Under the pieces are notes generated by a model. The model had not been told where the DNA came from. It ran no database searches and saw only the letters and a list, made by a program, of their open reading frames with translations. This document shows, piece after piece, positions 45,105 through 56,743 of a stretch of DNA of 64,000 nt (its first letter is position 1; every line of letters begins with the position of its first letter). The DNA is from Quercus robur (Eukaryota; Streptophyta; Magnoliopsida; Fagales; Fagaceae): positions 45,845,942-45,909,941 of the forward strand of contig NC_065542.1 of assembly GCF_932294415.1 (NCBI RefSeq). Reading direction: 5' to 3'. The position numbers were made by a program, and so were the translations under genes.

Positions 45105-48100
45105 TTTTTGTCCTTTGAACCCCATATGTAAAGATCCTTTCAAATATTTGAGGATCCTCTTAGCTGCTATAAGATTATGTTGAATAGACTTGCTCATAAG
45201 CTAATATGCTTGTTGCACAGCATAGGACAAATTAGGTTTAGTAAAGGTCATATACTGAAGAACCCCAACCAAACTCCTATAGATAGTAGGATCAGGGGGA
45301 GGAGGACTATGAGCTGGTACAAATTGATGATTAGAGGCACAAGGATTAGAGCAAGGCTTGCAGTCAAGCATGTGAAACTTAGTAAGCAAGTCCTGAGCAT
45401 ACTTGGACTGATGAACAAAAGGGCCTACTACCCCATAGCATGTTGCCACCGGAAGCATAACCCCGTATTTCTTCTATAGAATCTCCTAATTGTTCCAGTT
45501 ACCAGAATTTGTGTGTTCAATTTGAAGCCCAAGAAAATAATTTAAGCAACCAAGATCCTTAAGAGCAAAGGAAGCACCAAGTAGACTCACAATCTCAATA
45601 ACAAAAGAAGAATGATTGCCAGTGATGATAATATCATCAACATAAAGCAGTAGATACACAATATGAGAGGAATGAATGAGAATGAAGAGATTACTATCAA
45701 CACAAGAGGCATGAAATTCAAGATGAAACAGCTAAGAAGTAAAACTATCAAACCAGGCCCTAGGAGCTTGCTTGAGGCCAGAGATAGCTTTATGTAAGAG
45801 ACACACATGATCAAGCTTAAAGTTGTCCTTGTAACCTAGGGATTGACACATATACACCTCCTCATGTAAAAACCCATGAAGAAAAGAATTGGACACATCC
45901 AATTGCCTAAAAGACTAGCCAAATTGCACTGCGAAGGCAAGAACAATTCTAACAGTGGCAGGTTTGACAACAGGACTAAATGTCTCTACATAATCCAAAC
46001 CGTATTGTTGAAAGTAACCATTGGCCACCAACCTTGCCTTATACCTAGCAATATTACCATTTCTATCCCTCTTAATTTTATAAACCCATTTTCAACCAAC
46101 CATATTCTTACCATAAGGGAGAGGAATAAGAGACCAAGTATGCTGCCGCTGAAGACTAGTAAATTCTGAATTCATTGCATCAACCCAATGAGAAAACTTA
46201 GAAGCCAAAGCATAAGAGGGAGGCTTTGTAGCAGTATAGTCAACCTAAACAGAATAGGCTTTGGGCTTAAAGACACCATTCTTAGACCTGGTAAGCATAG
46301 GGTGAGTATTGGTAGGAACACTAGGGGCAGATATAGGTGGAGACATAGAGGGAACAAGGGCAAGAGTAGAGTCTTGAGGAGGGAAGGAAGCAGTGATGTC
46401 AATAGTTGTACTAATGTCAAGAGTAGGGTCAGGATGAGGCGAGGCAGTAGTGACACCATTGGGAGCAAGAATATGATTAGGATTAGGCAAAGCAATGTCA
46501 TGTGAGGAACCAGAAAATTGAAGGAACAAATAAAAGAAACAAAGTAGCTAACCAAGGATTAAAAACAAGAAGAGAGGAAGAAGGTGAAGAAGGCACAAAA
46601 TCCACATTTGACAAGGAAGGAAACACGGTTTCATGAAAGATACAATGAGGGGAAATGTACACTTTCTTAGTGGAAACCTCTGAACAGATGTAGCCTTTGG
46701 AAAGAGGAGGATAGCCCAAAAAGTTACATAACCTAGACTTGGGATCAAACTTATGATAGGAGTAAGGCTTCAAAAAAGGAAAACAAGCACAACCAAAGAC
46801 CTTTAAAGCATGATAGGAAGGCTTCCTAAGATACAGTTTCTGCCAAGGAGATACAAAATTAAGGGCAGAAGAGGGAATCCTATTAAGAAGATAGACAGCA
46901 GTACTGAAAGCATAGATTAGTCTTATGAAGCATAGCTAAACCAATCTCAACAATATGCCTATGTTTCCTTTCAGCCACCCCATTTTGTTAAGGAGTGTAA
47001 GGACATGGAAGTTGATGAGAAATATCATTATCTAGACAAAAGGACTTAAATTTGTGATTAAAAAATTCACCACCACCATCAGTCCTTAAAGTTTTGATTT
47101 TGGTATTAAATTGATCCTCAACAAGAGACTTAAAATGAACAAACACACTAAAGACATCAAATTTCAGTTTAAGAAAAAATAGCCATGTAAAACTAGTAAA
47201 ATTATCAACAAATATCATATAAAACCTGTGATCAAGCACATAAATAGGAACGGGGCCCCAAACATTAGAGTGAATTAATTCCAAAGGAAAAGTAGTACTA
47301 GATACATGTTTTGGAAAGGAAGATCTATGCATTTTAGCACTTATACAAGAAACACATTGTGAGCAAATGTCACTAGAAGAAGAAATGTTAACAAAAGGTA
47401 CATCATTTAAGGCAAAATGTAAAATTTTGGAACAAGGATGCCTAAGTCTTTGGTGCCAAAGCAAGGCCTGAGCAGAAACAACAACAAAACACTTGGAATT
47501 GAAAGAGGATGTAGGTGGAGATGAAACAGAAGCAAAGGATGGAATAGGATGGACCCCATCTTTAATTAAAATAACAAAAGGCACTATTTTGTAAACAAAG
47601 CTTATGCACTGAAAGTAAATTTGAAGCAATCTGTGGTACCCAAAGGATGTTATTAAGGTTGAAATTGTGTAAAGGAGTAAGAAGCTTACCATTCCCAATA
47701 TGAGTAACTAGTAATTCTTGCCCATTACCTACTATAATAGTCTTACCAGCTGTAGGTTGTTGATGTAGAGAGAGCTGAGCCAAGTCTAGTGTAATATGAT
47801 CAGAAGCACTTGTGTCAGTGAGCCAATTTTGGTTTGAAGAAGGGCCTGAATGTGCAGCCATTGAACTTGCAACCTTTGAAGCAAGCTTAGCTAGAGGATA
47901 TCTCCCTTGATAAGCAAAATTCATCCTATGATAACAATCCTCAGAGCAATATGGCCATTCTCACCACAAATCTGACACACTGGCCTTTGACCTTGTTGAA
48001 AATTAGACTTGGATTGAGCGGAAGGGGAAAACTGACCTTGACCATTGTAGGATTGGCCAAAGAATTGAGACTAGCCAGTAGTAAATTGATTAGATTGACC

Positions 48101-48965
48101 ACCAAAGAATTGACCATTGCTATTACCTCTTCCATTACCATGACCAAGATTGTTGGCATTCTTTCCCCTTCCTCTATAGAAAGATTGATTGAACCGATTA
48201 ACTGCCATAGCCAATGAAGATGAATCTCAAATATCAGACCTTTCTTGATGGATGTTTCTTTTGCATTGAGCAGAGGATTCAACTCTTCAATTGTAACTAC
48301 ATCACTTCTAGTTTGTATGGTAGAACAAAATGCATCATATTCTGGTGGAAATGCTTCAAGAGCTAAATAAATAAGCTCTTCCACATCAACACAAACTGTC
48401 ACTACACGAAGCTTATCACGAATTTCTTTGTTTCTTTGAAAGAAAGTGTTCATGCTCTCTAAACCTTTCTTGAGGCTTATTAGTTCATTCCTTAAGCAGA
48501 GAATGTGAGATCGAGAAACAGAAGCAAAACGTTTCTCCAAGATCTTCCAGACTCCTCTACCAGATTTCTAACCTACTATGAGAGCCAAGATTGATAGGGA
48601 GAGAGTAAAATTGATGAAAGTGAACAGTGTTTGTTCATGATTCCTCCATTGAGTATACTCTGGATTAGCTTCAATGGTATAATTCCCTGAGCTATCCTTA
48701 AAAAGAGGATCTGGAGCTTCAAGATTGTCTTCAATGAAGTTGATCATTGAGTAAGCTTCCAAAATCACCTCAATTTGGTGTCTCCAAACCAAATAGTTGT
48801 TGTAATCAAGCTTTACTATCATCATACTTGCCATGTTAGATAGAAGCAGCAACGAAGGATTAACTTCATGAGTAGAAATTGAAGTGTGTGTACTTGTACT
48901 TGTGCTTGAACTCAAAGTAGAAGAAGTTGAACTTGCAAAGGACACCATTGATGGCTCTGATACCA
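45105..48965 (-). mobile_element. Ty1-copia retroelement, broken
   Basis: Minus-strand domains run in copia order: gag-like start (about 48950-47950), protease (WLTDTSASDHIT near 47830), pre-integrase (LLWHQRLRHPCSKILHF), integrase (to TLRTDGGGEF near 47050), the post-integrase KSRLCNFLGYPPLSKGYICS segment (near 46730), and reverse transcriptase to YLKGSLHMGFKG near 45115. A primer-binding site for initiator tRNA-Met (TTGGTATCAGAGCC, minus) lies at about 48951-48964. The RNase H end and 3' LTR are missing and no LTR pair could be matched. Several reading-frame breaks are present, so it is an old, dead copy. Confidence 0.85.
48951..48964 (-). other. Copia primer-binding site (tRNA-iMet type)
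   Basis: TTGGTATCAGAGCC on the minus strand, complementary to the 3' end of initiator methionine tRNA, just upstream of the gag start. It marks where the 5' LTR should end; the sequence beyond (to about 49075) may be a remnant of that LTR. Confidence 0.7.
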
Positions 48966-49031
48966 AGAAAGAAAACCTTAATTCTAGAGAGAATTGAGAG
49001 AATCCAAGGAAAATGAGATTTTGTATTATCA

Positions 49032-49032
<1 letters not shown>

Positions 49033-49063
<31 letters not shown>
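49033..49063. repeat. (TA)n microsatellite
   Basis: Alternating TA run. Other TA microsatellites in the window: 7432-7455, 27172-27196, 49672-49695, 55916-55940 and 60357-60386. Confidence 0.9.
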
Positions 49064-49065
<2 letters not shown>

Positions 49066-49170
49066 ATATCTAGGAAGCACCAACGCAACTAGGAGGGTGC
49101 TGCACCGGAGTCCGACGCAGCCCGACGTGAGGTGCGGCCACCAACGCCATTGCCCGCACATCAGTGCTGT

Positions 49171-49171
<1 letters not shown>

Positions 49172-49220
<49 letters not shown>
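49172..49220. repeat. T tract of 49 bases
   Basis: Longest homopolymer in the window, next to a short GC-rich patch (49081-49160). Confidence 0.95.
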
Positions 49221-49221
<1 letters not shown>

Positions 49222-49669
49222 GATTCGACTTTGATTCGCGCTGATTTAGCCAAAATTAGGTTGTATCAGCCAGTGGCTGAAACTGACCATATCAGTCAAA
49301 ATCGACCGAAACGACTGAAAAAGGCCGAAATCGGCCTTGAACCATGCTAAAACAGCCGAAATCGGTTTTGAATGAAACCCAAACATCCTAAATATGTCCT
49401 TAATTTTATTCTGAATATTTATTGCTTCTTATGTGTTTTCTTTTTTGTTTTGTGTTTCTTGCCTTCTTTTTTCTTTGTTTTGTGTACCAGGTCATAATAA
49501 TGTGTTTTTTAAGAATATTTTAATAGTAAAAATATATAGAAAATAAAAATAAAAATAATTTTAATAAATTTTTAATCATCGCAACCCGTTGCACCTGCAC
49601 CTTACTTTTTAAAAAATTGCCGAGTCTCGCACTTGCACTCGAATCTGGAAATGCACCCATGCTTCATAG

Positions 49670-49701
<32 letters not shown>

Positions 49702-51380
49702 GCCTTGTTATAGCTAATCTATCCTAATTAACCCACGAGATTTCAGCAGGATTAACAAACTATCAAAAGATCCAATCAAGACTATACACGTGGCCATTAA
49801 CCATAACTAAATCAGCTATTAATGATTTACACTAAGCTACAGGTAGTTTTACAAACATGCTACTAAACTACATGCCGTTTCTGCAGCTCATGAACCTTTG
49901 CCTTCTGCTCTGCACCTTGCTCTGCATCTGCTGCCTTTACAAATAGGAGATGGGTTATTGTTTAGGTTTAGTGAGTAAGCATGGGATTGTGAGTTTCCTA
50001 GAGTAACATAGCTATAGGTGTTGCAATAACACAGAGTCCTAAGAAAATTGAAAAATAATTGCTTTGATGCATCACAAGCGGAACACGTTCTAAGACCTTC
50101 CACGAAGAGGAAAAAAAATGAAATAAGTAATAGAATAACCGAAATAGTTTAATAGAAAAAACGAAACAAAAAGTGACATGATAATTGATAACGTTCAACG
50201 TAATTCATTAGCTGTAATAGGAAAAAAGTGAAGGAAACAAAAAATGTTAATAACAAAAATTAAGCTTTTGTGTTTACAGTAAAAATTGATAAAGCAGCCC
50301 AGGAAAATTTGATCGCAACAATTACGGTGTTGTCCCCTTTTTTTTTGTGTTTTGTTTAATAATAAACGGTGTTTTTTTTATTTTAAAAATCGTTATTATT
50401 TAGTCCAAAGATATATGACAATCATGATTCAAATAGGAAAACCACTTGCCTTAACCATGACTTTTAAAACTCTGTTTTAATTATATAGTATAGTATATGA
50501 TATAATTTTGTAACAATAAATTTATTATATAAATTTATTTATTTATTTTATTAAAATAAACTAACACTATCAAAGAAATCAGGATGGTATATTAAGTTAA
50601 CCATTAAAATATATTTTAATAAGTCTTGAAGGCGTCAAGTCCAAGTAATTAATGGCGCCAAACTTGGCATATGCCGAATGCAACACTTATCCCTTAGATA
50701 GAGTCTTAGAAGAAGTGTGAACATGTACATGGTTCCAAACAATAGGTTTTGTTCTCCTCGACCGGATGTGGTTGGGTTGAGCACTCAACTCAATTTGACC
50801 CATAATGTGAACATGAATTTTTGCCTTAATTAAAAAAAAAAAAAAAAACCTTTATATTTGTTTTCAGATGAGACAAACAAAATTAAAACCCTGTAAAAAG
50901 ACGAGCTGGAAAAAATGGGAAATAATTGGCTCAACACAATTACAATCGACTCTCCAGCAGGAAAAAAGAAAAAAACAATTACTTTCATGAATCCTTTGTT
51001 TTCTTGACAGTTTTATCTCTTATGAGCAAACGGGTCACGGTGCTAATTATAGACCTCATCTTTGTTGGGAATTATGATATTTTCTTACCAGAAAGAAATT
51101 AAGTAAAAGTTGGGAAATTCTTAGCTCCTTAGTCCCTTCCTTCAAGGAAAGTTCCAACGTGAGGAAGGATAGCCCCTAGTCCCTTCAAGGAAAGTTCAAA
51201 AACTTAAAATGAAATTCCTCTAACATTTTGTGATCCATTTTATGAGGAGAGGGGGACGTAATATAGTTTGCCGTATACAACCATAATTTAGGGATCCACC
51301 ATTTTTTGTGTTCTTTGGTTGCAATTCCATATTCCACACTCATTTCATTGGCTTGACCAAACTGTGAGAGTGAGACAAAG
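49221..51380. other. Gene-free DNA upstream of the RLP gene
   Basis: No coding similarity. Contains degenerate CGAAATCGG/CCGAAACG-type repeats (49290-49370) and a TA microsatellite (49672-49695). A GAAAGTTCCAACG/GGAAAGTTCAAAA phrase recurs near 51145 and 51190. Confidence 0.45.
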
Positions 51381-51388
51381 ACTTCACT

Positions 51389-51396
51389 TATATATA
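51389..51396 (+). promoter_or_regulatory. Putative TATA box of the RLP gene
   Basis: TATATATA about 200-230 bp upstream of the possible start codons, followed by a purine-poor leader. Confidence 0.4.
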
Positions 51397-51439
51397 GTCT
51401 GTGAATAAACTTGATGCAAGTAAGTTCTCATCTTTTGGA

Positions 51440-51640
51440 GTGTGATTTCCTTGCCTGTTTTGTTCGTGTTTTCCTTCAGCTTTCTATATCATTGTAGAAG
51501 AGTTGCCCAAGGGCCATGGTTTATAAAAGCTCCATTCACTCATTTCCTTGCTTATCCAAGAGTTTGTACTAAACATAAAGTAGTGCTAAATGAGAGGTCT
51601 GCCTTATTCAGGAAATATGAGTCTAACACCATCTTACTTC
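51440..51640 (+). repeat. Decayed duplicate of the RLP 5' coding region
   Basis: ATGAGAGGTCTGCCTT at 51590 repeats at 51740 inside the gene. In another frame the upstream copy reads NERSALFRKYES, like the gene's own DERSALLQFKES. This suggests a short 5' tandem duplication whose upstream copy has decayed into leader sequence. Confidence 0.5.
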
Positions 51641-54544
51641 ATGTTCTTGAGCTCACTTCCCATTTTCTCACTTCTCTTACTTTTAACTTTTCAACTCAGT
51701 TACTCTTTATCTTCTATGCATCCATTGTGTCACGCAGATGAGAGGTCTGCCTTGTTGCAATTCAAGGAAAGCTTTATCATCAACAACTCCACCTGTAGAT
51801 TTTTTTATGATGATTATCTTCATCCGGTTGCATCATGGACTCTTGAAAATAGCAGTTGTTGCTCGTGGGTCGGGGTTGATTGTGACAAGAAAACTGGTCA
51901 TGTGATTGGCCTTGAACTCATCAACAGTTGCCTCTATGGTTCCATCAACTCTAGCAGCAGCCTATTCCAACTTGTTCACCTTCAACTACTTGATCTCAGC
52001 TACAATAACTTCAACTTCTCTCAAATCCCATCTAGCATAGGCAATCTTTCAAAACTTAAATATCTCAGACTCTCTGATTCCTTCTTTGCTGGTCAAATTC
52101 CATTGGAAATTTCACGGTTATCCAAATTGTCTTCCCTTGATCTATCCTGCAACTCTCATCCATCTTCCTGCAGTTTTTGTGGTATGTTTAGTTTTGATCC
52201 ATCTTCTAAACGGTTGTTAGAACTCAAAAGGCCTCATTTTGAAAGCCTAGTACAAAACTTAACTTTCCTAGAAGAATTGTCCCTCTCTTTGGTAAACATA
52301 CCTTACCCTGTGCCAAGTTTATTGGCTAATATGTCATCGTTGTCCTCTCTCATGCTCACCAGCTGTGGATTGCTTGGGGAACTTCCGACTAATATTTTCC
52401 AGCTACCAAATGCAGAATTTTTACATTTGGTGCAGAATCCAGGTCTTACCGGTAACTTGCCTGACTTTAATCGGACCAGTCACCTTAACTATTTGTATGT
52501 TATGGGAACAGGATTGTCTGGTGAGATACCTGCTTCAATCGGAAACCTTGGTTCCTTGGAACAATTGTCTCTCGGTTTCAACAATTTCTCAGGGTTTGTT
52601 CCGCCTTCAATAGGTAACCTTTCCAAGCTTACTGTTATGGCGCTTTCAGGTAATTCTTTTAGGGGCAATTTACCTTCTTTTGCTAATTTGAACCATCTTG
52701 CTTCCTTGGATCTAGGCTCTAATGGTTTTGCTGGTCCAATCCCATTTAACCTTATGAACCTGACCAGATTAACTTCACTGAACCTTGAATCCAATAAGTT
52801 TCAAGGTCCAATTCCAAGCTCAATATCTAGACTCGAGAATCTTATGAATCTTGACCTTTCTTTCAATAATTTGAGTGGTACAATGGAGATAGACTCGTTG
52901 CATGTGTTAAAAAATTTAACAATCCTCAGTCTATCATTCAACAAACTATCTTTGCTAGGAAAAATCAATTCCAGTGCTTCTTTTCCAAACTTAATGACGT
53001 TGAGTTTGGCTTCATGCAATCTAAGTGAGTTCCCACAATATTTACAAAATCTGGATAGGTTGATGTACGTGGACCTGTCTTATAACAATATCCATGGCCT
53101 TGTGCCCCAATGGTTTTTGGAAACAGGTAAAGAAACCCTGCAGAATTTGGACCTCTCTCACAACTTTCTAACAGGCTTTGACCAATCTCCTCTTGTTCTT
53201 CCATGGTCTAGTTTGTTAATTCTGAAAATTGATTCAAATAGAATCCAAGGATTACTCCCAGTTCCACCATTGTCTACCGTGTCTTATATAATCTCAAACA
53301 ACTCAATGACAGGAGAAATCCCACCATTGATTTGCAATCAAACTTTGCTACAAGTTCTTGATTTGTCTAAGAACAACTTAAGTGGCCAAATTCCAGAATG
53401 TTTGGGAAACTTGAGTAATTCTCTGTCAATACTGAATTTAGGAAGCAACAACTTTCATGGCATCATTCCTCAAACTTGGACACATGGGAGTAAATTAAGG
53501 ATGATTAACTTGGGCCAAAACAAGTTGAAGGGGCTGATCCCAAGATCAATGTCAAAGTGTGCAATGTTGGAGATTCTTGATCTCGGACACAACCAAATTA
53601 CTGATACTTTCCCCTTTTGGTTGGGGACTCTTCCTGAATTGAAGATTCTCATTCTACGATTTAATAAATTCCATGGTGCCATTGAAAGTCCTTACTTCAA
53701 GTCTACCTTCCCTAAATTGCGCATCATTGATCTGTCTTATAATGACTTTGTTGGTAATTTGCCTTCTGAATACTTCAATAGCTTCAATTCCATGAAAATT
53801 ACAGATGCAGAGCAATTGACTTACTTGCAAGCAGACATCAGTTTTAATATGGGGCCAACTAACAAGATGCCTGCTTATTTAAGTTTCCCAATGATGGCGC
53901 GTGATTATTATGACTACTCAATAATAGTTAAGAACAAAGGTTTGAGGACAGAATATGCCAAGATCATAGCAGTCTTTGCGCTCTTGGACTTCTCTGGTAA
54001 CAGATTTGAAGGTGAGATTCCAGAATCCATTGGGACGTTGAAGGGGCTTATTGCACTCGACCTTTCCAACAACTTACTCTCAGGTCACATCCCATCAGCC
54101 ATGGGAAACCTAACACAACTGGAGTCCTTAGACCTTTCTCTAAACAAACTCTCAGGAAAGATCCCTCAGCAACTAGCACAACTCACTTACCTTTCATTCT
54201 TTAATGTGTCTTATAACAACTTCACCGGACCTGTACCGAGAGGGAACCAATTTGATACCTTCCTAAACAATTCATTTGAAGGAAATTTAGGATTATGTGG
54301 AAACCAATTATCAAGAAAATGTGAAGGTCCTAAAGCCTTTTTACCACCTCTTTCAGCCTCCACAGATAATCAGGAATCGGGATCTTTAATTGAATTTGAT
54401 TGGAAAATTGTTGTGATAGGGTATGGAAGCGGTTTTATAATTGGAGTGGTTATTGGACACATTGTGATCACTAGGAAACATGACTGGTTTTTGAAGAATT
54501 TTGGAATTAGGCAACCAAAAGCCAGCAAAGGAAAAAAAAAGTAG
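51590..54544 (+). CDS. LRR receptor-like protein (Cf-9/RLP type)
   Basis: Intronless gene of up to 984 residues. Layout: signal peptide (about 10-45), LRR N-cap (ADERSALLQFKES to SSCCSWVGVDCD, about 48-98), extracellular leucine-rich repeats with the LxxLxLxxNxxxGxIP plant pattern (about 120-740), a non-LRR island (about 750-800, around PMMARDYYDYSIIVKNKG), last repeats to about 900, an acidic stretch, one membrane helix (about 940-961) with spaced glycines (GYGSGFIIGVVIG), and a short basic tail without kinase. That is the Cf-9-type RLP architecture: cell-surface recognition of microbial or developmental ligands with SOBIR1/BAK1-type partner kinases (family knowledge). Met10 (51617) gives a cleaner signal peptide than Met1 and may be the true start. 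The frame is intact throughout. Confidence 0.93.
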   Translation: MRGLPYSGNMSLTPSYFMFLSSLPIFSLLLLLTFQLSYSLSSMHPLCHADERSALLQFKESFIINNSTCRFFYDDYLHPVASWTLENSSCCSWVGVDCDKKTGHVIGLELINSCLYGSINSSSSLFQLVHLQLLDLSYNNFNFSQIPSSIGNLSKLKYLRLSDSFFAGQIPLEISRLSKLSSLDLSCNSHPSSCSFCGMFSFDPSSKRLLELKRPHFESLVQNLTFLEELSLSLVNIPYPVPSLLANMSSLSSLMLTSCGLLGELPTNIFQLPNAEFLHLVQNPGLTGNLPDFNRTSHLNYLYVMGTGLSGEIPASIGNLGSLEQLSLGFNNFSGFVPPSIGNLSKLTVMALSGNSFRGNLPSFANLNHLASLDLGSNGFAGPIPFNLMNLTRLTSLNLESNKFQGPIPSSISRLENLMNLDLSFNNLSGTMEIDSLHVLKNLTILSLSFNKLSLLGKINSSASFPNLMTLSLASCNLSEFPQYLQNLDRLMYVDLSYNNIHGLVPQWFLETGKETLQNLDLSHNFLTGFDQSPLVLPWSSLLILKIDSNRIQGLLPVPPLSTVSYIISNNSMTGEIPPLICNQTLLQVLDLSKNNLSGQIPECLGNLSNSLSILNLGSNNFHGIIPQTWTHGSKLRMINLGQNKLKGLIPRSMSKCAMLEILDLGHNQITDTFPFWLGTLPELKILILRFNKFHGAIESPYFKSTFPKLRIIDLSYNDFVGNLPSEYFNSFNSMKITDAEQLTYLQADISFNMGPTNKMPAYLSFPMMARDYYDYSIIVKNKGLRTEYAKIIAVFALLDFSGNRFEGEIPESIGTLKGLIALDLSNNLLSGHIPSAMGNLTQLESLDLSLNKLSGKIPQQLAQLTYLSFFNVSYNNFTGPVPRGNQFDTFLNNSFEGNLGLCGNQLSRKCEGPKAFLPPLSASTDNQESGSLIEFDWKIVVIGYGSGFIIGVVIGHIVITRKHDWFLKNFGIRQPKASKGKKK

Positions 54545-54762
54545 GGGATACAGAAACTTTGTTTTTTTTTTAAATTTTTTTTGGTATGCCTTATGGATGT
54601 TTTGTTTAGTTGTTAGTGCAGTTATTACTGTGTTTTGCTTTGCCATTTGTTTTGGCTTGCTTTGGTTTTATAGTTTTGTTTTCTGGTTGCTGTAGCAGGG
54701 AGGTTTCCCTATGCTGGTTTATTTTGGAATTTCCCGTTGTAATATATGTGTTTGTTTCAATG

Positions 54763-54768
54763 AATAAA
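54763..54768 (+). terminator. Poly(A) signal of the RLP gene
   Basis: AATAAA about 220 bp after the stop codon, followed 12 bp later by a genomic run of 16 A (54781-54796). Confidence 0.55.
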
Positions 54769-54796
54769 AGCTGAATTACCAAAAAAAAAAAAAAAA

Positions 54797-55910
54797 CTAA
54801 ATTTGTTCATGCAGTTTTTCCTTCATGAATAAGAATTTGTGTCCGCTTGTCACTCATGTCTATTGTACATGTCTGTCATTTATGGTTTTTGAGTGAGGGG
54901 AGGGGATGAAATAATATGTAGCACTACATACTAGATGTAAAAAATTATGGTGATTACGATGAATAAAGGCGAGAGGTTTGTGCTTATTTATTTATTAATT
55001 ATATATTTGCTTGTGGTTTCATATATAAGAGACTCAAGGGATGCAAGGTTGAAATGATGGCTGCCATTTAAATGCATTATAAGAGAAAACTTCAAAGAAG
55101 CAGAGGTCAGTGAAGTAGAGCCAAAAAGGTTGTAGCTCATCCCAATGGGTATCACTCTAAACTCATCCTGAAATCGCTCTAAGAGTACCTAACAAGAAAC
55201 ACTCAAAACTTAAATACCAAGCAAGGAAGCAATCCAATGCGCAGAGGAACCCCAAGCAAATATCTCTCTGTGAGCTTACTGATTTAAATGTAGCTACGAC
55301 ATCATTGGTTGAGGAGGCAGGCCTAACCATGCTCAACACCCTATTGAGACTGTCATGGGTTAGATTGAGTCACAGCTATTCGTCATCTTCTAGCTATGGT
55401 GGATGGAACAAGAACTATTATTTCTCATTCCATTAGAAGCTGAAGGATTTGGAAGCTGTAACAACAAAGATGCAATTAGAATATCCAACTGAAGACAATA
55501 CTTAAAAAAAAGAAAAAAAGTCTCACTTAAAATTCAAGTGTTACTTGTTCATTAAAAAAAAAAAAAAAAAAAAAATCCGTTCTCTCTTTCTCCATGGATG
55601 CATTAAAAAGTAAAAATCAAGAAAGGCACCAAGAAAAAATATATGTCAGGTCTTGGTTGGTAGCTTTAACTTCCATCTCTTTTTTAATTGGTCGGTACTC
55701 AGTAGTAATATAAGCCCATTAACCATATTGTTGACTTCTATGTATGCCATTCAGGCAATATACTTCCCACCTTGCATCCAATAAAATTAGACTAACATTT
55801 TTACAAAAGGGGCTTCACTTGGTCGAGGCTCAAGGTTTCAATTTAATCTTGATGAACTTTGGATGTATAAACTTAAAAATTAATGTAAAATTTAACTTTT
55901 ATTTTTTTGG

Positions 55911-55942
<32 letters not shown>

Positions 55943-56743
55943 TTTATTGTACATATTAAAAGGAAGACAAAAACAAATATTATCAAATTTCTTTTTCAAG
56001 TTCTGTTCTTTTCACTTTTCTTTCTTTGCTGGATTACTGTGTTATTTAACTTTATATAAATTTTAGTATCTTAATTATCTGTTCTTGTATAATTTATATA
56101 TTTATTTTTTGTATATGAAATAAAATTTGGATTATACTCGATTGATCCGACCGTCAAAAGACCAAATATGGTCATATGTTTTACAATCCGTTTTGGATGA
56201 CCTATTTTTCACTAGAACTCAATTTGACCTGAACTCGGCTAGATTGAACCAAAACTGAATCACCACAACCTGTTCGCCTGGTCTAGGTTGGAGAACCATT
56301 AGATGAGGATGGCTTGGTTCTCTAGTTTCTCCACGGGTAGAACCCCTGAATTTTTTTTTTTTTAATTTTTTTTTTTTTCATGAAAGACAGTTTCGGTTGG
56401 TTGCATGCAATGAAAGGTTCTTACAATTTTGCATATGGTGTAAAAGAGGATAAAGAATGTGACGAGGAACAAGAGCTCACAAATAAACTTGCTGCTATTA
56501 CGTCCCAAGAACTAGAAGGACATCTTATTCATGATCAAGGCCTTTGTTGACGGTGTGATGTGATATTATCTATCAAAATTCCATTCATGTACTTCCAGAT
56601 GGTTTCAAGAGCTTGATGTGACCTTATCTTAATGAGAACCTATGGCAAAATTTTATATTCGCAGGAAATTGAGAAGGATTGAGATCATTACTCACGGTTA
56701 TACAAAGGTATTACACTATATTTCACAGGACATTAAGACAACA
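54797..56743. other. Gene-free spacer between RLP and ZIP genes
   Basis: AT-rich; TA microsatellite at 55916-55940, A tract at 55554-55575. Sequence at 55080-55480 is less AT-rich but has no frame I recognise. Confidence 0.45.

Noticed and set aside
51442-51741. Separate small gene upstream of the RLP
   Set aside because: Overlaps the RLP start in another frame; its end resembles the RLP N-cap, so it reads as a decayed duplicate or leader.
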